25,817 nt of DNA from an uncultured Lactobacillus sp. (GCF_910589175.1 NZ_CAJURR010000030.1:1-25817); one strand, 5' to 3'; positions 15,405-22,678 are shown, counted from the first letter of the stretch. Made by a program: numbers and translations. Notes: a model not told the origin generated them from the sequence alone.

Positions 15405-15600
15405 ATAGATTGCAGTCCGTTTGGCAACTTGCGGACTCAAAAGGCTTTGGTAATTGGGAAAACCGCTGTTTGGATTTTCGCAATTCAAACAAGTTAAGCC
15501 TGTATCTAAGCAAATTGGTGAAATAGTTAGCTCAAGCTAACGAACCACGAAGCTCCAAAATTCATTCTGGGGTAGTTGACCACTATAAACACAAAAAAGC
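15405..15600 (+). ncRNA. Predicted omega/reRNA guide RNA of TnpB
   Basis: The 176 bases between the tnpB stop and the element's right end are non-coding and rich in pairing. Stems seen are AGTCCG/CGGACT (15414-15437), a long-range AGGCTT/AAGCCT (15443-15500) enclosing an imperfect AATTGGGAAAACC/GGATTTTCGCAATT stem, a perfect GTTAGCT/AGCTAAC (15526-15541), and CTCCA/TGGGG (15553-15572) just before GTAGTTGAC. This matches the known layout of TnpB guide scaffolds. The guide would be the flanking bases from about 15581 (CACTATAAACACAAAAAAGC). The 5' end probably lies inside tnpB. Confidence 0.65.
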
Positions 15601-15618
15601 TCCATAATGGAGCTTTTT
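15593..15618. terminator. Bidirectional rho-independent terminator
   Basis: Stem AAAAAAGCTCC / GGAGCTTTTT with loop ATAAT and T runs on both strands. It lies 8 bases beyond the stop of the oxidoreductase gene and 12 bases outside the IS element. It should end the oxidoreductase transcript and also the tnpB/guide RNA transcript; before insertion it probably ended msrC. Confidence 0.85.
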
Positions 15619-15625
15619 CTTATAG

Positions 15626-16258
15626 TTAAATTTCTTTCAAGGCTTGATCAATTGGAGTGTTCCCACTACTCATTGGAATAACCTTATCAATAGTATTTGG
15701 ATATTTTAGAATTTCAGCCAATGTTTTAGCAACGTCAGGTATTGGATTGGAGTCACTTGGTCCAGCATCAAGTTTGATTTTGCCTGTTCCGGCTTCTTCA
15801 GTAAGGTTAGTAGGCTGCAAAATTGTATATTCAAGATTAGTTGAATCCATTAAATAAGTATCTGCAAAGAATTTAGCAGCTAAATAGTCCTCAAGACCTG
15901 GAATCTTCTTCCATGAATTCACATCTAAACTAAGCATTGAGCTAAGCATAATATAGCGCTTAACACCTGCTTTTTCAGCAGCCATCATAGTTTTAATTGC
16001 TCCCATAGCATCAGTTTGGATAAGATCCTTACCACGAGAACCAGCAGTAAAGTAAATAGCATCAAAACCTTTTACTTGTTTAGTAATATCATCTACATCG
16101 GCATGTAAATCTAGTTTATCAGCTCTTACCCCATCAAGTTTAATAATATTTTCTGGATGACGAGCAGCCGCTGTCACTGTATTACCATCAGCTACTAAAT
16201 CTTTAATTAAGTCTGTAGCTACTCTTCCGGAACCACCAAAAATAAATATTTTAGCCAT
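15626..16258 (-). CDS. Atypical SDR family NAD(P)-binding oxidoreductase
   Basis: A 210-residue NAD(P)H-binding protein of the NmrA/YhfK-like atypical short-chain dehydrogenase group. The N-terminal nucleotide-binding loop is IFIFGGSGRVATDLI, followed by an AAARHPEN stretch at the second strand, DAIYFTAGSRGKD, and a KRYIMLSSMLS strand where catalytic SDRs have Ser; the usual YxxxK is not clear (AAKFFAD at the matching place). LEYTILQPTNLTEEAGTGKI is typical of the group. Members are stress-linked reductases or non-catalytic NAD(P) sensors. GAGGAGG lies about 8 bases before the ATG. It seems to be a single-gene transcript with its own promoter. Confidence 0.85.
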   Translation of the reverse strand: MAKIFIFGGSGRVATDLIKDLVADGNTVTAAARHPENIIKLDGVRADKLDLHADVDDITKQVKGFDAIYFTAGSRGKDLIQTDAMGAIKTMMAAEKAGVKRYIMLSSMLSLDVNSWKKIPGLEDYLAAKFFADTYLMDSTNLEYTILQPTNLTEEAGTGKIKLDAGPSDSNPIPDVAKTLAEILKYPNTIDKVIPMSSGNTPIDQALKEI

Positions 16259-16290
16259 AATTTTTCCTCCTCGAAAAAACTTACAGCTTT

Positions 16291-16320
16291 ATAATAACTT
16301 ACTTTTTATTAGTAGTCCAA
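16291..16320 (-). promoter_or_regulatory. Predicted promoter of the oxidoreductase gene
   Basis: On the - strand TTGGAC, an 18-base spacer and TATTAT, 33 bases before the start codon. Confidence 0.45.
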
Positions 16321-16329
16321 GATTTACAC

Positions 16330-17001
16330 TCAATTTTTAGTAATAAAATCTAGTAACTTAAACATTACCTCTTTATTTTCTCTCGGTACACCATGAGCAA
16401 TAATTTCTTCAGCAGTCTGATTTAGATCATTATTTTCAAGTGGATACTCACTATCGTTAATAGCAATTTCTCGCACATTATCTTCTTCAGGCTCAAAATG
16501 AAACTGTAACCCAATAACATTATCTCCAAGTAAAAAGCCTTGATTTTCTACTAAGTCACTTGAAAATAAAAGTTTTGCACCTGCAGGAATTTCAAACATT
16601 TGTTGGTGCCAATGAAGGGCTGTTAATTCTTTAGGAATATCAGGTATTGTTGTATCTTTTAGGTAAACTGGAGCCCAGCCTACTTCCTTATAAGGAGCAT
16701 CTGAAATCTTAGCTCCCGTAGTCATTGCGATTTGCTGGGCACCAAAACAAGCCCCAAACATCGGCTTACCGGCATCAAGCATTCTTTTAATTAGAACTCT
16801 TTCTTTTTTTATCCACTCTAGATTATCATTTGGACTCATGGGGCCACCTAGAATTACGAGTAGATCTGTTTCATTAGCAGTTGGCAATTTACTAAAAGTT
16901 TCAGGGTGATATACATATAGTTCATGATGGTGACTATCTGCCCAGGTTTTAATGGCTCCGGGCCCCTCGTTTGGAGTATGCTGTAATACATTAACGCGCA
17001 T
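16330..17001 (-). CDS. Class I glutamine amidotransferase-like protein
   Basis: A 223-residue stand-alone class I glutamine amidotransferase (GuaA N-domain/YfeJ-like). The catalytic triad is complete: C85 in FGACFGAQQ, H168 and E170 in GLQFHFEPE. The oxyanion loop region LVILGGPMSP is also present. Stand-alone members hydrolyse glutamine for an unknown acceptor, or glutaminyl-like conjugates. It starts 11 bases after the end of hpt and is almost certainly co-transcribed with it, which suggests a link to purine metabolism. GGG-type RBS (GGGATAAAGA) overlaps the gap. No dedicated terminator is visible before the oxidoreductase promoter. Confidence 0.88.
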   Translation of the reverse strand: MRVNVLQHTPNEGPGAIKTWADSHHHELYVYHPETFSKLPTANETDLLVILGGPMSPNDNLEWIKKERVLIKRMLDAGKPMFGACFGAQQIAMTTGAKISDAPYKEVGWAPVYLKDTTIPDIPKELTALHWHQQMFEIPAGAKLLFSSDLVENQGFLLGDNVIGLQFHFEPEEDNVREIAINDSEYPLENNDLNQTAEEIIAHGVPRENKEVMFKLLDFITKN

Positions 17002-17012
17002 TCTTTATCCCT

Positions 17013-17549
17013 TTAACTAGCATAAACTTCATGCTTTAAAATTCCGACATAAGGCAAGTTTCTATACAAGCCATTGTAATCTAATCCATAGCCAACTAAA
17101 AACTCATCAGGAGCCTTAAAACCATAATAATCTGCATGAAAATCCACGACACGCGTTTCAGGTTTATCAAGCATTGATACAACTTCTACACTTTTTGCTC
17201 CACGTTCTTTCATTATTTCGCTAAGTGCTTGCAAAGTACGTCCAGTATCAATGATATCTTCCATAAAAATTACTGGACGATTCTTTACATCTGACTTAAT
17301 ATCTTGGGTAATCTTTACTTTTCCTGTTGAGTGGCTTCCTTCATAACTAGACGCCTTAATAGGATCAATAGTTAGCTTAAAACTTAATCTCTTAATCATA
17401 TCACTAGCAAAAATCATTGCTCCATTTAAGACTGGAACAATAATTGGCTCTTCATTTTTATATTTTTTATTTAATTCAGCAGCCATTTCATCCATACGAT
17501 TGTTTAAATCATTTTGAGTATACAATACACTTTCGATATCGTTATTCAT
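17013..17549 (-). CDS. hpt: Hypoxanthine(-guanine) phosphoribosyltransferase
   Basis: A 178-residue purine-salvage enzyme that joins hypoxanthine or guanine to PRPP to give IMP or GMP. The PRPP-binding motif is VIFMEDIIDTGRTL (E97-D98, D101), the flexible loop region is SSYEGSHSTGKVKI with the conserved Ser-Tyr, and the purine-contact end is EFLVGYGLDYNGLYRNLPYVG. Length is typical. GAGGAATTAAAG lies just before the ATG. In many Firmicutes hpt sits between tilS and ftsH. Here it is instead paired with a glutamine amidotransferase, so it may be a second copy in this genome. Confidence 0.92.
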   Translation of the reverse strand: MNNDIESVLYTQNDLNNRMDEMAAELNKKYKNEEPIIVPVLNGAMIFASDMIKRLSFKLTIDPIKASSYEGSHSTGKVKITQDIKSDVKNRPVIFMEDIIDTGRTLQALSEIMKERGAKSVEVVSMLDKPETRVVDFHADYYGFKAPDEFLVGYGLDYNGLYRNLPYVGILKHEVYAS

Positions 17550-17586
17550 TCTTTAATTCCTCTTTATTAAAATCGTCAATGATGAA

Positions 17587-17595
17587 ATTTTAACA
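17587..17595 (-). promoter_or_regulatory. Predicted extended -10 of the hpt operon
   Basis: On the - strand TGTTAAAAT, an extended -10 without a clear -35, 38 bases upstream of the hpt start. Confidence 0.4.
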
Positions 17596-17674
17596 TAAAT
17601 TCGATGATTTTTTTAGTCTTTTTACACTTATTTATTAATCATTTTTACTATTAATAATTATATTGTTCGTATTT

Positions 17675-17706
17675 TATAAATAAAAGAAAATTATTTATAT
17701 TTTTTT
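17675..17706 (+). other. AT-only hairpin with T run
   Basis: A perfect 9-bp stem TATAAATAA / TTATTTATA (loop AAGAAAA) followed by seven T, in the 240-base AT-rich space between hpt and the small membrane peptide gene. No + strand gene ends here, so a terminator role is unexplained; with only A-U pairs it would be weak. Confidence 0.3.
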
Positions 17707-17791
17707 AGATTTTATCTTAAATATAAGTCACAAAAAATTCACAAATTCCTCTTAATATGAATATCAATCAAGTAAGAAAGGAATGGTTTAA

Positions 17792-17899
17792 ATGACATTA
17801 TTATTAATTTTAGGTATTAGTGCTGTAGCATTACTTGCTACCAACGCGGTAATCATAAGTAAACCAGTTCCAGTTCCTGTAAAGGTTCGTAGGAAATAA
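17792..17899 (+). CDS. Small hydrophobic peptide, 35 residues
   Basis: A short gene supported by AAAGGA 9 bases before the ATG and by a strong terminator 42 bases after its stop. The product has one membrane segment (TLLLILGISAVALLATNAVII, residues 2-22) followed by a proline/valine and basic tail (KPVPVPVKVRRK). This predicts a single-span protein with a positively charged cytoplasmic C-terminus. It resembles small membrane regulators or type I toxin-like peptides in form only; no family is recognised. It stands alone on the + strand between hpt and rpoN. Confidence 0.6.
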   Translation: MTLLLILGISAVALLATNAVIISKPVPVPVKVRRK

Positions 17900-17940
17900 A
17901 TCCATAATCCATTCTTCATTTTCCTCTACGATTTAGTATT

Positions 17941-17976
17941 AAAAACCCTCGTTGACTTAGATCAACGAGGGTTTTT
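17941..17976. terminator. Bidirectional rho-independent terminator
   Basis: A 15-bp perfect stem AAAAACCCTCGTTGA / TCAACGAGGGTTTTT with a 6-base loop. It ends the small peptide gene on the + strand and the rpoN operon on the - strand (rpoN stop 4 bases away). Confidence 0.92.
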
Positions 17977-17979
17977 GCT

Positions 17980-19248
17980 TTATTTTTGATTTCTTTGATA
18001 ACTATTTTTAATTCCTAGTTTCTTTCGATATTTAGAAATTGTTCTACGACTAATTGAAATTTCTTTTTCTTTAAATTTATTTACTAATTGCTCATCGCTC
18101 AAAGGTCTGTTGGGATCTTCTAACTTGATAAAATCCTTCAGCATCTCTTCAAGCTGATTTTGAGTTAAATTACTAATACTTTTTCGTGGAAAGAGTAGCT
18201 TTAGACTAAAGACCTTACCTTGGCACTCGACATATTTATCTTTAATTGCCCTACTTATCGTGCTAATTGCTAAGTTTAATTCATCGGCTGCATCTTCTAA
18301 TTTTATGCTCACTAAATCTTGTTCCTTCAAGGAAGATAGATATTTTTCCTGCCGTCTTCCCAAAAATTTTCCTAGTTTCAGTAACGTCTCTTCACGTTGC
18401 TGAATTGCATAATGTAAATCAATAAAATTTTTCTTTCGTTTTATAAAATACTTTTCATCTACTGCTTCACTATCTTTTTCTAGTTCTATAAACTTTTCGT
18501 CATCAAAAACTATTTCAGGTAAATTTGACCGAAAAGAGCTAATCATTAATCTTCCATCCTCAAAATAAAATTTTAAATCTGGAATTAAGTATTGGGTTGG
18601 CTCCCCTAGTTCATATTCACTAGCCGGAGCAGGATTCAAACTCTGAATTGCTTTTAATGCATCTATTATTTTTTCACGCTTAAATGGAAACTCTGGCCAT
18701 TTACTTGGATCAGCTAATACTTCCAATTTTTCTTTTTCTAAGATGGTGAGAGCTAATTCGTTAAAATCTTTTTTATCTCTAGCTTGAAGTAATAAACACT
18801 CATTTAAATCCTTAGCACCTATTCCGATAGGATCAAGTTTCTGCAGTTTATCTCTTCCTGCTTTAAGTTCTTGTAGAGAAAAGGAAGCTCTATTCTTTAA
18901 AGCTTCTAAACTAGTTCGTAAATACCCATCCTCACCTAATTGATAAATTAAAAATGTAACAGCTCTCTTCTCTTTACTCGACCAATCACTTACCCTTACT
19001 TGACTTAAAAGATGATCAATTAAATTTTCAGTTTCATTGTCTTGAATCCAATCTAAATTTTGTAATTCCTTACGTGGATTTTTTAATTCAACAAATGGAT
19101 TCTCTTGAGCAAATTCTTGAATCACGGTACTGAGATCATGCGCATTATAAGATAAAATTCTCAGATCTTGCCTTAATTTAGTAGACAAAAAAAGCCGTGT
19201 TACAAGCTTCTCCTGTACCTTAAGTGACATACTTTGAGCCTGCATCAT
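17980..19248 (-). CDS. rpoN: RNA polymerase sigma-54 factor
   Basis: A 422-residue sigma-54. The N-terminal activator-interacting region (residues ~1-45) holds the MSLKVQEKLVTRLFLSTKLRQDLRILSYN stretch. The core-binding domain follows (LISQVRVSDWSSKEKRAVTFLIYQLGEDGYL, then LDPIGIGAKDLNECLLLQ), then the HTH near 320-350 (LEDAADELNLAISTISRAI) and the RpoN box ISRRTISKYRKKLGI near 400-410. It directs polymerase to -24/-12 promoters and needs an AAA+ activator, here the LevR-like protein 3.5 kb away. It is the last gene of the PTS operon, 25 bases after mgtC, with AAAGGAG before the ATG. Two ATGs stand in tandem; the first is used here. Confidence 0.95.
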   Translation of the reverse strand: MMQAQSMSLKVQEKLVTRLFLSTKLRQDLRILSYNAHDLSTVIQEFAQENPFVELKNPRKELQNLDWIQDNETENLIDHLLSQVRVSDWSSKEKRAVTFLIYQLGEDGYLRTSLEALKNRASFSLQELKAGRDKLQKLDPIGIGAKDLNECLLLQARDKKDFNELALTILEKEKLEVLADPSKWPEFPFKREKIIDALKAIQSLNPAPASEYELGEPTQYLIPDLKFYFEDGRLMISSFRSNLPEIVFDDEKFIELEKDSEAVDEKYFIKRKKNFIDLHYAIQQREETLLKLGKFLGRRQEKYLSSLKEQDLVSIKLEDAADELNLAISTISRAIKDKYVECQGKVFSLKLLFPRKSISNLTQNQLEEMLKDFIKLEDPNRPLSDEQLVNKFKEKEISISRRTISKYRKKLGIKNSYQRNQK

Positions 19249-19273
19249 CGACTTTTCTCCTTTTACTTATACC

Positions 19274-19978
19274 TTAAATACTTACCATTTGAATACGCAT
19301 AATATTCTTATTCATTGAAATATCTTCAATAACTTCGGCGTAGTTTAACGAACGTGGAATCTCTATTTCATAAATATTAACATAAATCACTCCTTCCGGC
19401 TTTTGCGTTACCTTAAAGTTTACGTTTGTCACAGTAATATGATGTTTTTCAAAATAATGCTGGATAAATTCTTTTGTCTCAACTTTATGCTTATACTGAA
19501 TTTCTAATCGCTTCATCGTATGTACTTGTATTAGTCTCTTAGAAAATACTAGCACTAAAACTACCGCTACAGCACCAGCAATCCCTATTGTATAATCTCC
19601 CATTCCTATCGCCAGTCCAATTCCAGCAACCGCCCAAAGGCTAGCAGCTGTTGTTAATCCTAACACTGTTCGATGTTGGACTAAGATAGTTCCAGCACCT
19701 AAAAATCCTATTCCTGAAACAACTTGTGCAATCAATCTAGCTTCATCTGCTCTTACTATTCCAGCAAGCTTTGGTTGATGAATAGCAATTTGAATTGCAT
19801 CATAGCCTATTTTTTCCTGAATAAGAGCAATAATACACGCACCAGCACAAACTAAGGCATGTGTCTTAATTCCAGCAGGACGATTTTTATGTTCACGATC
19901 ATAGCCTATGACACTAGCCATGAAAACAGAGAGCGCTAAACGCACAATTATTTCAGGGAGTGTCACTGCTATATGCAT
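19274..19978 (-). CDS. MgtC/SapB family membrane protein
   Basis: A 234-residue protein with four or five N-terminal membrane helices and a soluble ACT-like C-terminal domain, the MgtC/SapB layout. The conserved signature IGYDREHKNRPAGIKTHALVC (residues ~24-44) and GIGFLGAGTILVQ...GLTTAASLWAVAGIGLA are intact. Some family members are virulence factors needed at low magnesium and modulate F-ATPase or membrane potential; others have no assigned role. It begins directly after the EIID stop codon, with its RBS (GGAG) inside the EIID gene, and precedes rpoN. It is therefore tied to sugar-PTS expression, an unusual setting. Confidence 0.9.
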   Translation of the reverse strand: MHIAVTLPEIIVRLALSVFMASVIGYDREHKNRPAGIKTHALVCAGACIIALIQEKIGYDAIQIAIHQPKLAGIVRADEARLIAQVVSGIGFLGAGTILVQHRTVLGLTTAASLWAVAGIGLAIGMGDYTIGIAGAVAVVLVLVFSKRLIQVHTMKRLEIQYKHKVETKEFIQHYFEKHHITVTNVNFKVTQKPEGVIYVNIYEIEIPRSLNYAEVIEDISMNKNIMRIQMVSI

Positions 19979-20806
19979 CTAAACCACTCCGATTAATCCT
20001 AAAACAATAGAAAGAACTAAAACACCTAATAAAATCCAGTTTACGTTCACTTTCTTTGATAGTAACCAATAGCAAATAAGTGTTACAACTAATGGTACTA
20101 ATCCTACCCATAGTTGATCTAAGTAAGTTTGAATTTTTATTGGCTTTCCACCTTCAATTGGGATACTTAGTTTAGATTCAAATTTAACCATGGTTGCAGT
20201 CATGCACCCAATCATTAATAAACCTAAAGTTGAAGCAGCTTTGTTTAATAACTTCATACTGCCACTTTTATACATATCTTGAATAAAGGTATCTCCAACC
20301 GTAAAGCCCATATATGTTAGGTAATAACGGGTAGCAATTGAAGGAATATTGTAGATTAATAAGAACAAGATTGGTCCTAAAATAGATCCCTGACTTGCTA
20401 AACTAATACCAACACCAGCTGCAATAACTCTTAGTACACCCCAGAAGATTGAGTCACCAATTCCTGATAAAGGACCCATTAATGAAGTTTTAATGGCAAC
20501 AGTTGAATCTGGATCAAAGTTTGGATCTTGTGCTGTTTTCTTTTCCATAGAAGCAACCAAGCCCATTACAAAGGTACCAACATTTTGCGTAATGTTATAC
20601 CAAGTTGTATGGCGCATCATTGCTTTTCGATGGCCTTCTTTATCATCTTTAAAATATTCATCTAAAGCGGGCATAATTGAATACATAAAACCAGGGGCAT
20701 GCGCTTTAGTAGCACCAGCACGGCTGGCAAAAACGGTAAAGGAGCGCCAAAATATTTTGTTAATTATCTTTTTGTCTTCAGATGAGACGTTCTTAGTGAT
20801 TTTCAT
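19979..20806 (-). CDS. PTS mannose/fructose/sorbose family EIID
   Basis: A 275-residue EIID subunit of a mannose-class PTS permease. Recognisable segments are the amphipathic N-terminal region with IFWRSFTVFASRAG, HTTWYNITQNVGTFVMGLVASME (about 65-87), IKTSLMGPLSGIGDSIFWGVLR and a C-terminal group of hydrophobic helices. With EIIC it forms the membrane channel for the sugar. Its start overlaps the EIIC end by 4 bases (ATGA), so the two are translationally coupled. The sugar cannot be fixed from sequence; mannose, fructose, sorbose, N-acetylgalactosamine and related substrates are possible. Confidence 0.93.
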   Translation of the reverse strand: MKITKNVSSEDKKIINKIFWRSFTVFASRAGATKAHAPGFMYSIMPALDEYFKDDKEGHRKAMMRHTTWYNITQNVGTFVMGLVASMEKKTAQDPNFDPDSTVAIKTSLMGPLSGIGDSIFWGVLRVIAAGVGISLASQGSILGPILFLLIYNIPSIATRYYLTYMGFTVGDTFIQDMYKSGSMKLLNKAASTLGLLMIGCMTATMVKFESKLSIPIEGGKPIKIQTYLDQLWVGLVPLVVTLICYWLLSKKVNVNWILLGVLVLSIVLGLIGVV

Positions 20807-21636
20807 GAGAAAAAGTCCTCCTCTTCTTCATCCATTTGATCAGTCGTTTCTAAGTGAGTAACTGCATTAGCAACTGGAGCTGCTTTTTGTTTATTTTCAA
20901 TATCCATGATCTGTTTATCGCGAATCCATTGTAAAACAACAATAATAATTCCAAGTGCAGCTACCGCTACTGAAGGGAGCTTTAAGTAAGCAGCTAAAAC
21001 AAAACCTAAGAAATAGTATGGTGATAATTGCTTACTCCAAAGCATTCTCATCAAGATCGCAAAACCAACTGCTGGTAATAATCCACCTGTTGCAGCTAAT
21101 CCAGCCATTAAGTTAGCTGGGATCTGATTTACTAGATGTTGTACAGGACGTGCACCAGCTAAAACAGCAAAGAAAGTTGCCAAAGAGAAAGTAAAGTAGT
21201 TAACAAACCACATACCAAAGTGTAATCTAGTCAAACCTTTTGGATTATTATCTGCTGCCACCTTATCAACAAGTGGTGCAAAAACGTTCATAACAACATT
21301 TTTCAAGAACATTGAAATAAAGGCTGCAAATACACCAATTGGAACAGCTAAAGCCAAGGCTGCTTTGGTATCTACTCCTAAAGTGATCGCAAAAGTAGTT
21401 GCTAGTACTGTGGCTGTTACTGGTTCAGATGAAATTGCACCACCAATATCAACTGCTCCCATGAAGATAGCTTCAAGAGAGGCTCCAATTAAAATACCAG
21501 TCCGAATATCACCAAACATTAAGCCGGCTACCATCCCTACAACTAAAGGACGTTCAATCATTGTTTGTCCCCAGAGCCAGTTACCACCCAAACAGACAAA
21601 CACACAAATCGCTGCTAGCGTTGCTGTATGTAACAT
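20803..21636 (-). CDS. PTS mannose/fructose/sorbose family EIIC
   Basis: A 277-residue EIIC subunit, the sugar-translocating membrane component. The PLVVGMVAGLMFGDIRTGILIGASLEAIFMGAV segment (30-62) and the following GGAISSEPVTATVLATTFAI are hallmarks of the family; several more helices follow. The C-terminus is a hydrophilic, very acidic tail ending MDEEEEDFFS, which is longer than usual and resembles the end of EIIA in this operon. AGGAGGG lies 5-6 bases before the ATG. It is 18 bases after the EIIB gene. Confidence 0.93.
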   Translation of the reverse strand: MLHTATLAAICVFVCLGGNWLWGQTMIERPLVVGMVAGLMFGDIRTGILIGASLEAIFMGAVDIGGAISSEPVTATVLATTFAITLGVDTKAALALAVPIGVFAAFISMFLKNVVMNVFAPLVDKVAADNNPKGLTRLHFGMWFVNYFTFSLATFFAVLAGARPVQHLVNQIPANLMAGLAATGGLLPAVGFAILMRMLWSKQLSPYYFLGFVLAAYLKLPSVAVAALGIIIVVLQWIRDKQIMDIENKQKAAPVANAVTHLETTDQMDEEEEDFFS

Positions 21637-21654
21637 AATCTTTCCCTCCTAATT

Positions 21655-22149
21655 CTAGTTAGCATCTTTCAAAATAGAAGAAATTGGAGTTTTAGCATTA
21701 TTTGGTACGATTTGATGAAAAACTGGAATATCTAGTTTTGCCAATTCTTTTAATGCTTCTAGTTCTTCTGGTGTCATCATTAATGTAGAAGATAATTGAA
21801 TAGCGTTATCCGCATCCTTAGTAAAACGACCAACATTTGCTACATTAATTCCTTCAATATCTTTAACATTTTTAGCAATCTTCAATGCATCTTGAACATT
21901 ATTAGTTAAAGCAAAAATTCTCATCTTTGCTCCTTTAGGATTATTGAAGACTTTAATTGCGTCGTCTACATTTCTAATCAATAATTTCTTTCCCGTTGGT
22001 GTTGCCATTTTTAAAGTCATCTGCACCATTTCATTGTTTGCTGCATTATCATTTGCTACTACAATTCCGGGTGTATCTAACTCTTTAGTCCAAACCAAAG
22101 CAACTTGTCCATGAATCAAACGGTCATCTACTCTTAATTGTGCAATCAT
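21655..22149 (-). CDS. PTS mannose/fructose/sorbose family EIIB
   Basis: A 164-residue cytoplasmic EIIB that takes phosphate from EIIA and gives it to the incoming sugar. The phosphorylated histidine is H13 in LRVDDRLIHGQVALVW, the family signature. The sequence NDNAANNEMVQMTLKMATP follows in the usual place. Here EIIA and EIIB are separate proteins rather than a fused ManX-type EIIAB, an arrangement seen in levanase/sorbose/GalNAc-type systems. AGAAGGAG lies before the ATG; the gap to EIIA is 24 bases. Confidence 0.93.
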   Translation of the reverse strand: MIAQLRVDDRLIHGQVALVWTKELDTPGIVVANDNAANNEMVQMTLKMATPTGKKLLIRNVDDAIKVFNNPKGAKMRIFALTNNVQDALKIAKNVKDIEGINVANVGRFTKDADNAIQLSSTLMMTPEELEALKELAKLDIPVFHQIVPNNAKTPISSILKDAN

Positions 22150-22173
22150 CTTTTTTCTCCTTCTATATATCCT

Positions 22174-22587
22174 TTAAGCAAAAAAATCATTATCTGATTC
22201 TTTTTCTTCTTTTTCATTTTCTAGTTCGATTAGCTCAACTTGACTTTGTTTAATTAAATCTTTTAAGTGAGTTTTAGTTAAAGGTTCACTATCAAGCAGC
22301 ACAGACATAATTACTGCTAAATTCATTTGGGTAACAATAAAAATATCTTTTTCATTAGCTGCTTTAAGCATTACTTTTTGGTTTACGCTTCCTCCTTTTA
22401 AGTCAGTAAAAATTACTGCTGGCCTTTTGGCGGATTTAATAAATTCTTCAATTTTAGGAGTATAGTCACTATCATCTACATATGCATCAATCACATTTAC
22501 TTGTTTGCCCATCCCAGTCAAAATGTCTAATGAGCTTTGTAATCCACTTGCAAAGTGTCCGTGACTAGCAATTAAAATATCTGTCAT
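22174..22587 (-). CDS. PTS mannose/fructose/sorbose family EIIA
   Basis: A 137-residue EIIA, the first phosphocarrier of the permease, phosphorylated by HPr at H9 in LIASHGHFASGL. The FTDLKGGSVNQKVM region (about 80-93) is the conserved second motif. The C-terminal tail is acidic and ends EKESDNDFFA. It is the first gene of the operon. GAGAGGAGC lies 7 bases before the ATG, and a sigma-54 promoter lies about 45 bases upstream, giving a leader of roughly 30 bases. Confidence 0.93.
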   Translation of the reverse strand: MTDILIASHGHFASGLQSSLDILTGMGKQVNVIDAYVDDSDYTPKIEEFIKSAKRPAVIFTDLKGGSVNQKVMLKAANEKDIFIVTQMNLAVIMSVLLDSEPLTKTHLKDLIKQSQVELIELENEKEEKESDNDFFA

Positions 22588-22628
22588 GTTTTTAGCTCCT
22601 CTCTTTTTTCTCTTTACACCTACTTAAT

Positions 22629-22645
22629 AGCAAAAAGCGTGCCAA
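22629..22645 (-). promoter_or_regulatory. Sigma-54 (-24/-12) promoter of the PTS operon
   Basis: On the - strand TTGGCACGCTTTTTGCT. The invariant GG and GC are separated by 10 bases and the sequence fits the TGGCAC-N5-TTGC consensus at every key position. The operon it drives encodes sigma-54 itself, and a LevR-type activator gene lies directly upstream. Confidence 0.93.
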
Positions 22646-22678
22646 GTTACTGAAACCACTATTTTACGGCAAAAAAAT

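Larger units (their letters stand above)
13479..15580. mobile_element. IS200/IS605-family element with divergent tnpA and tnpB
   Basis: A 2.1-kb element with a Y1 transposase on the - strand, a TnpB nuclease on the + strand, a subterminal hairpin at the left and a structured right end finishing in GTAGTTGAC, as in many TnpB-carrying elements. No inverted terminal repeats or target duplication are expected for this family. The left boundary is estimated after the TTTAAT at about 13474-13479 and could be off by several bases; the right boundary is at about 15580. Both genes appear intact, and GC-content is visibly higher than in neighbouring genes, pointing to recent arrival. Confidence 0.85.

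Noticed and set aside
20493..20861. 122-codon + strand ORF across the EIIC/EIID junction
   Set aside because: Antisense to two clear PTS genes; no RBS or promoter.
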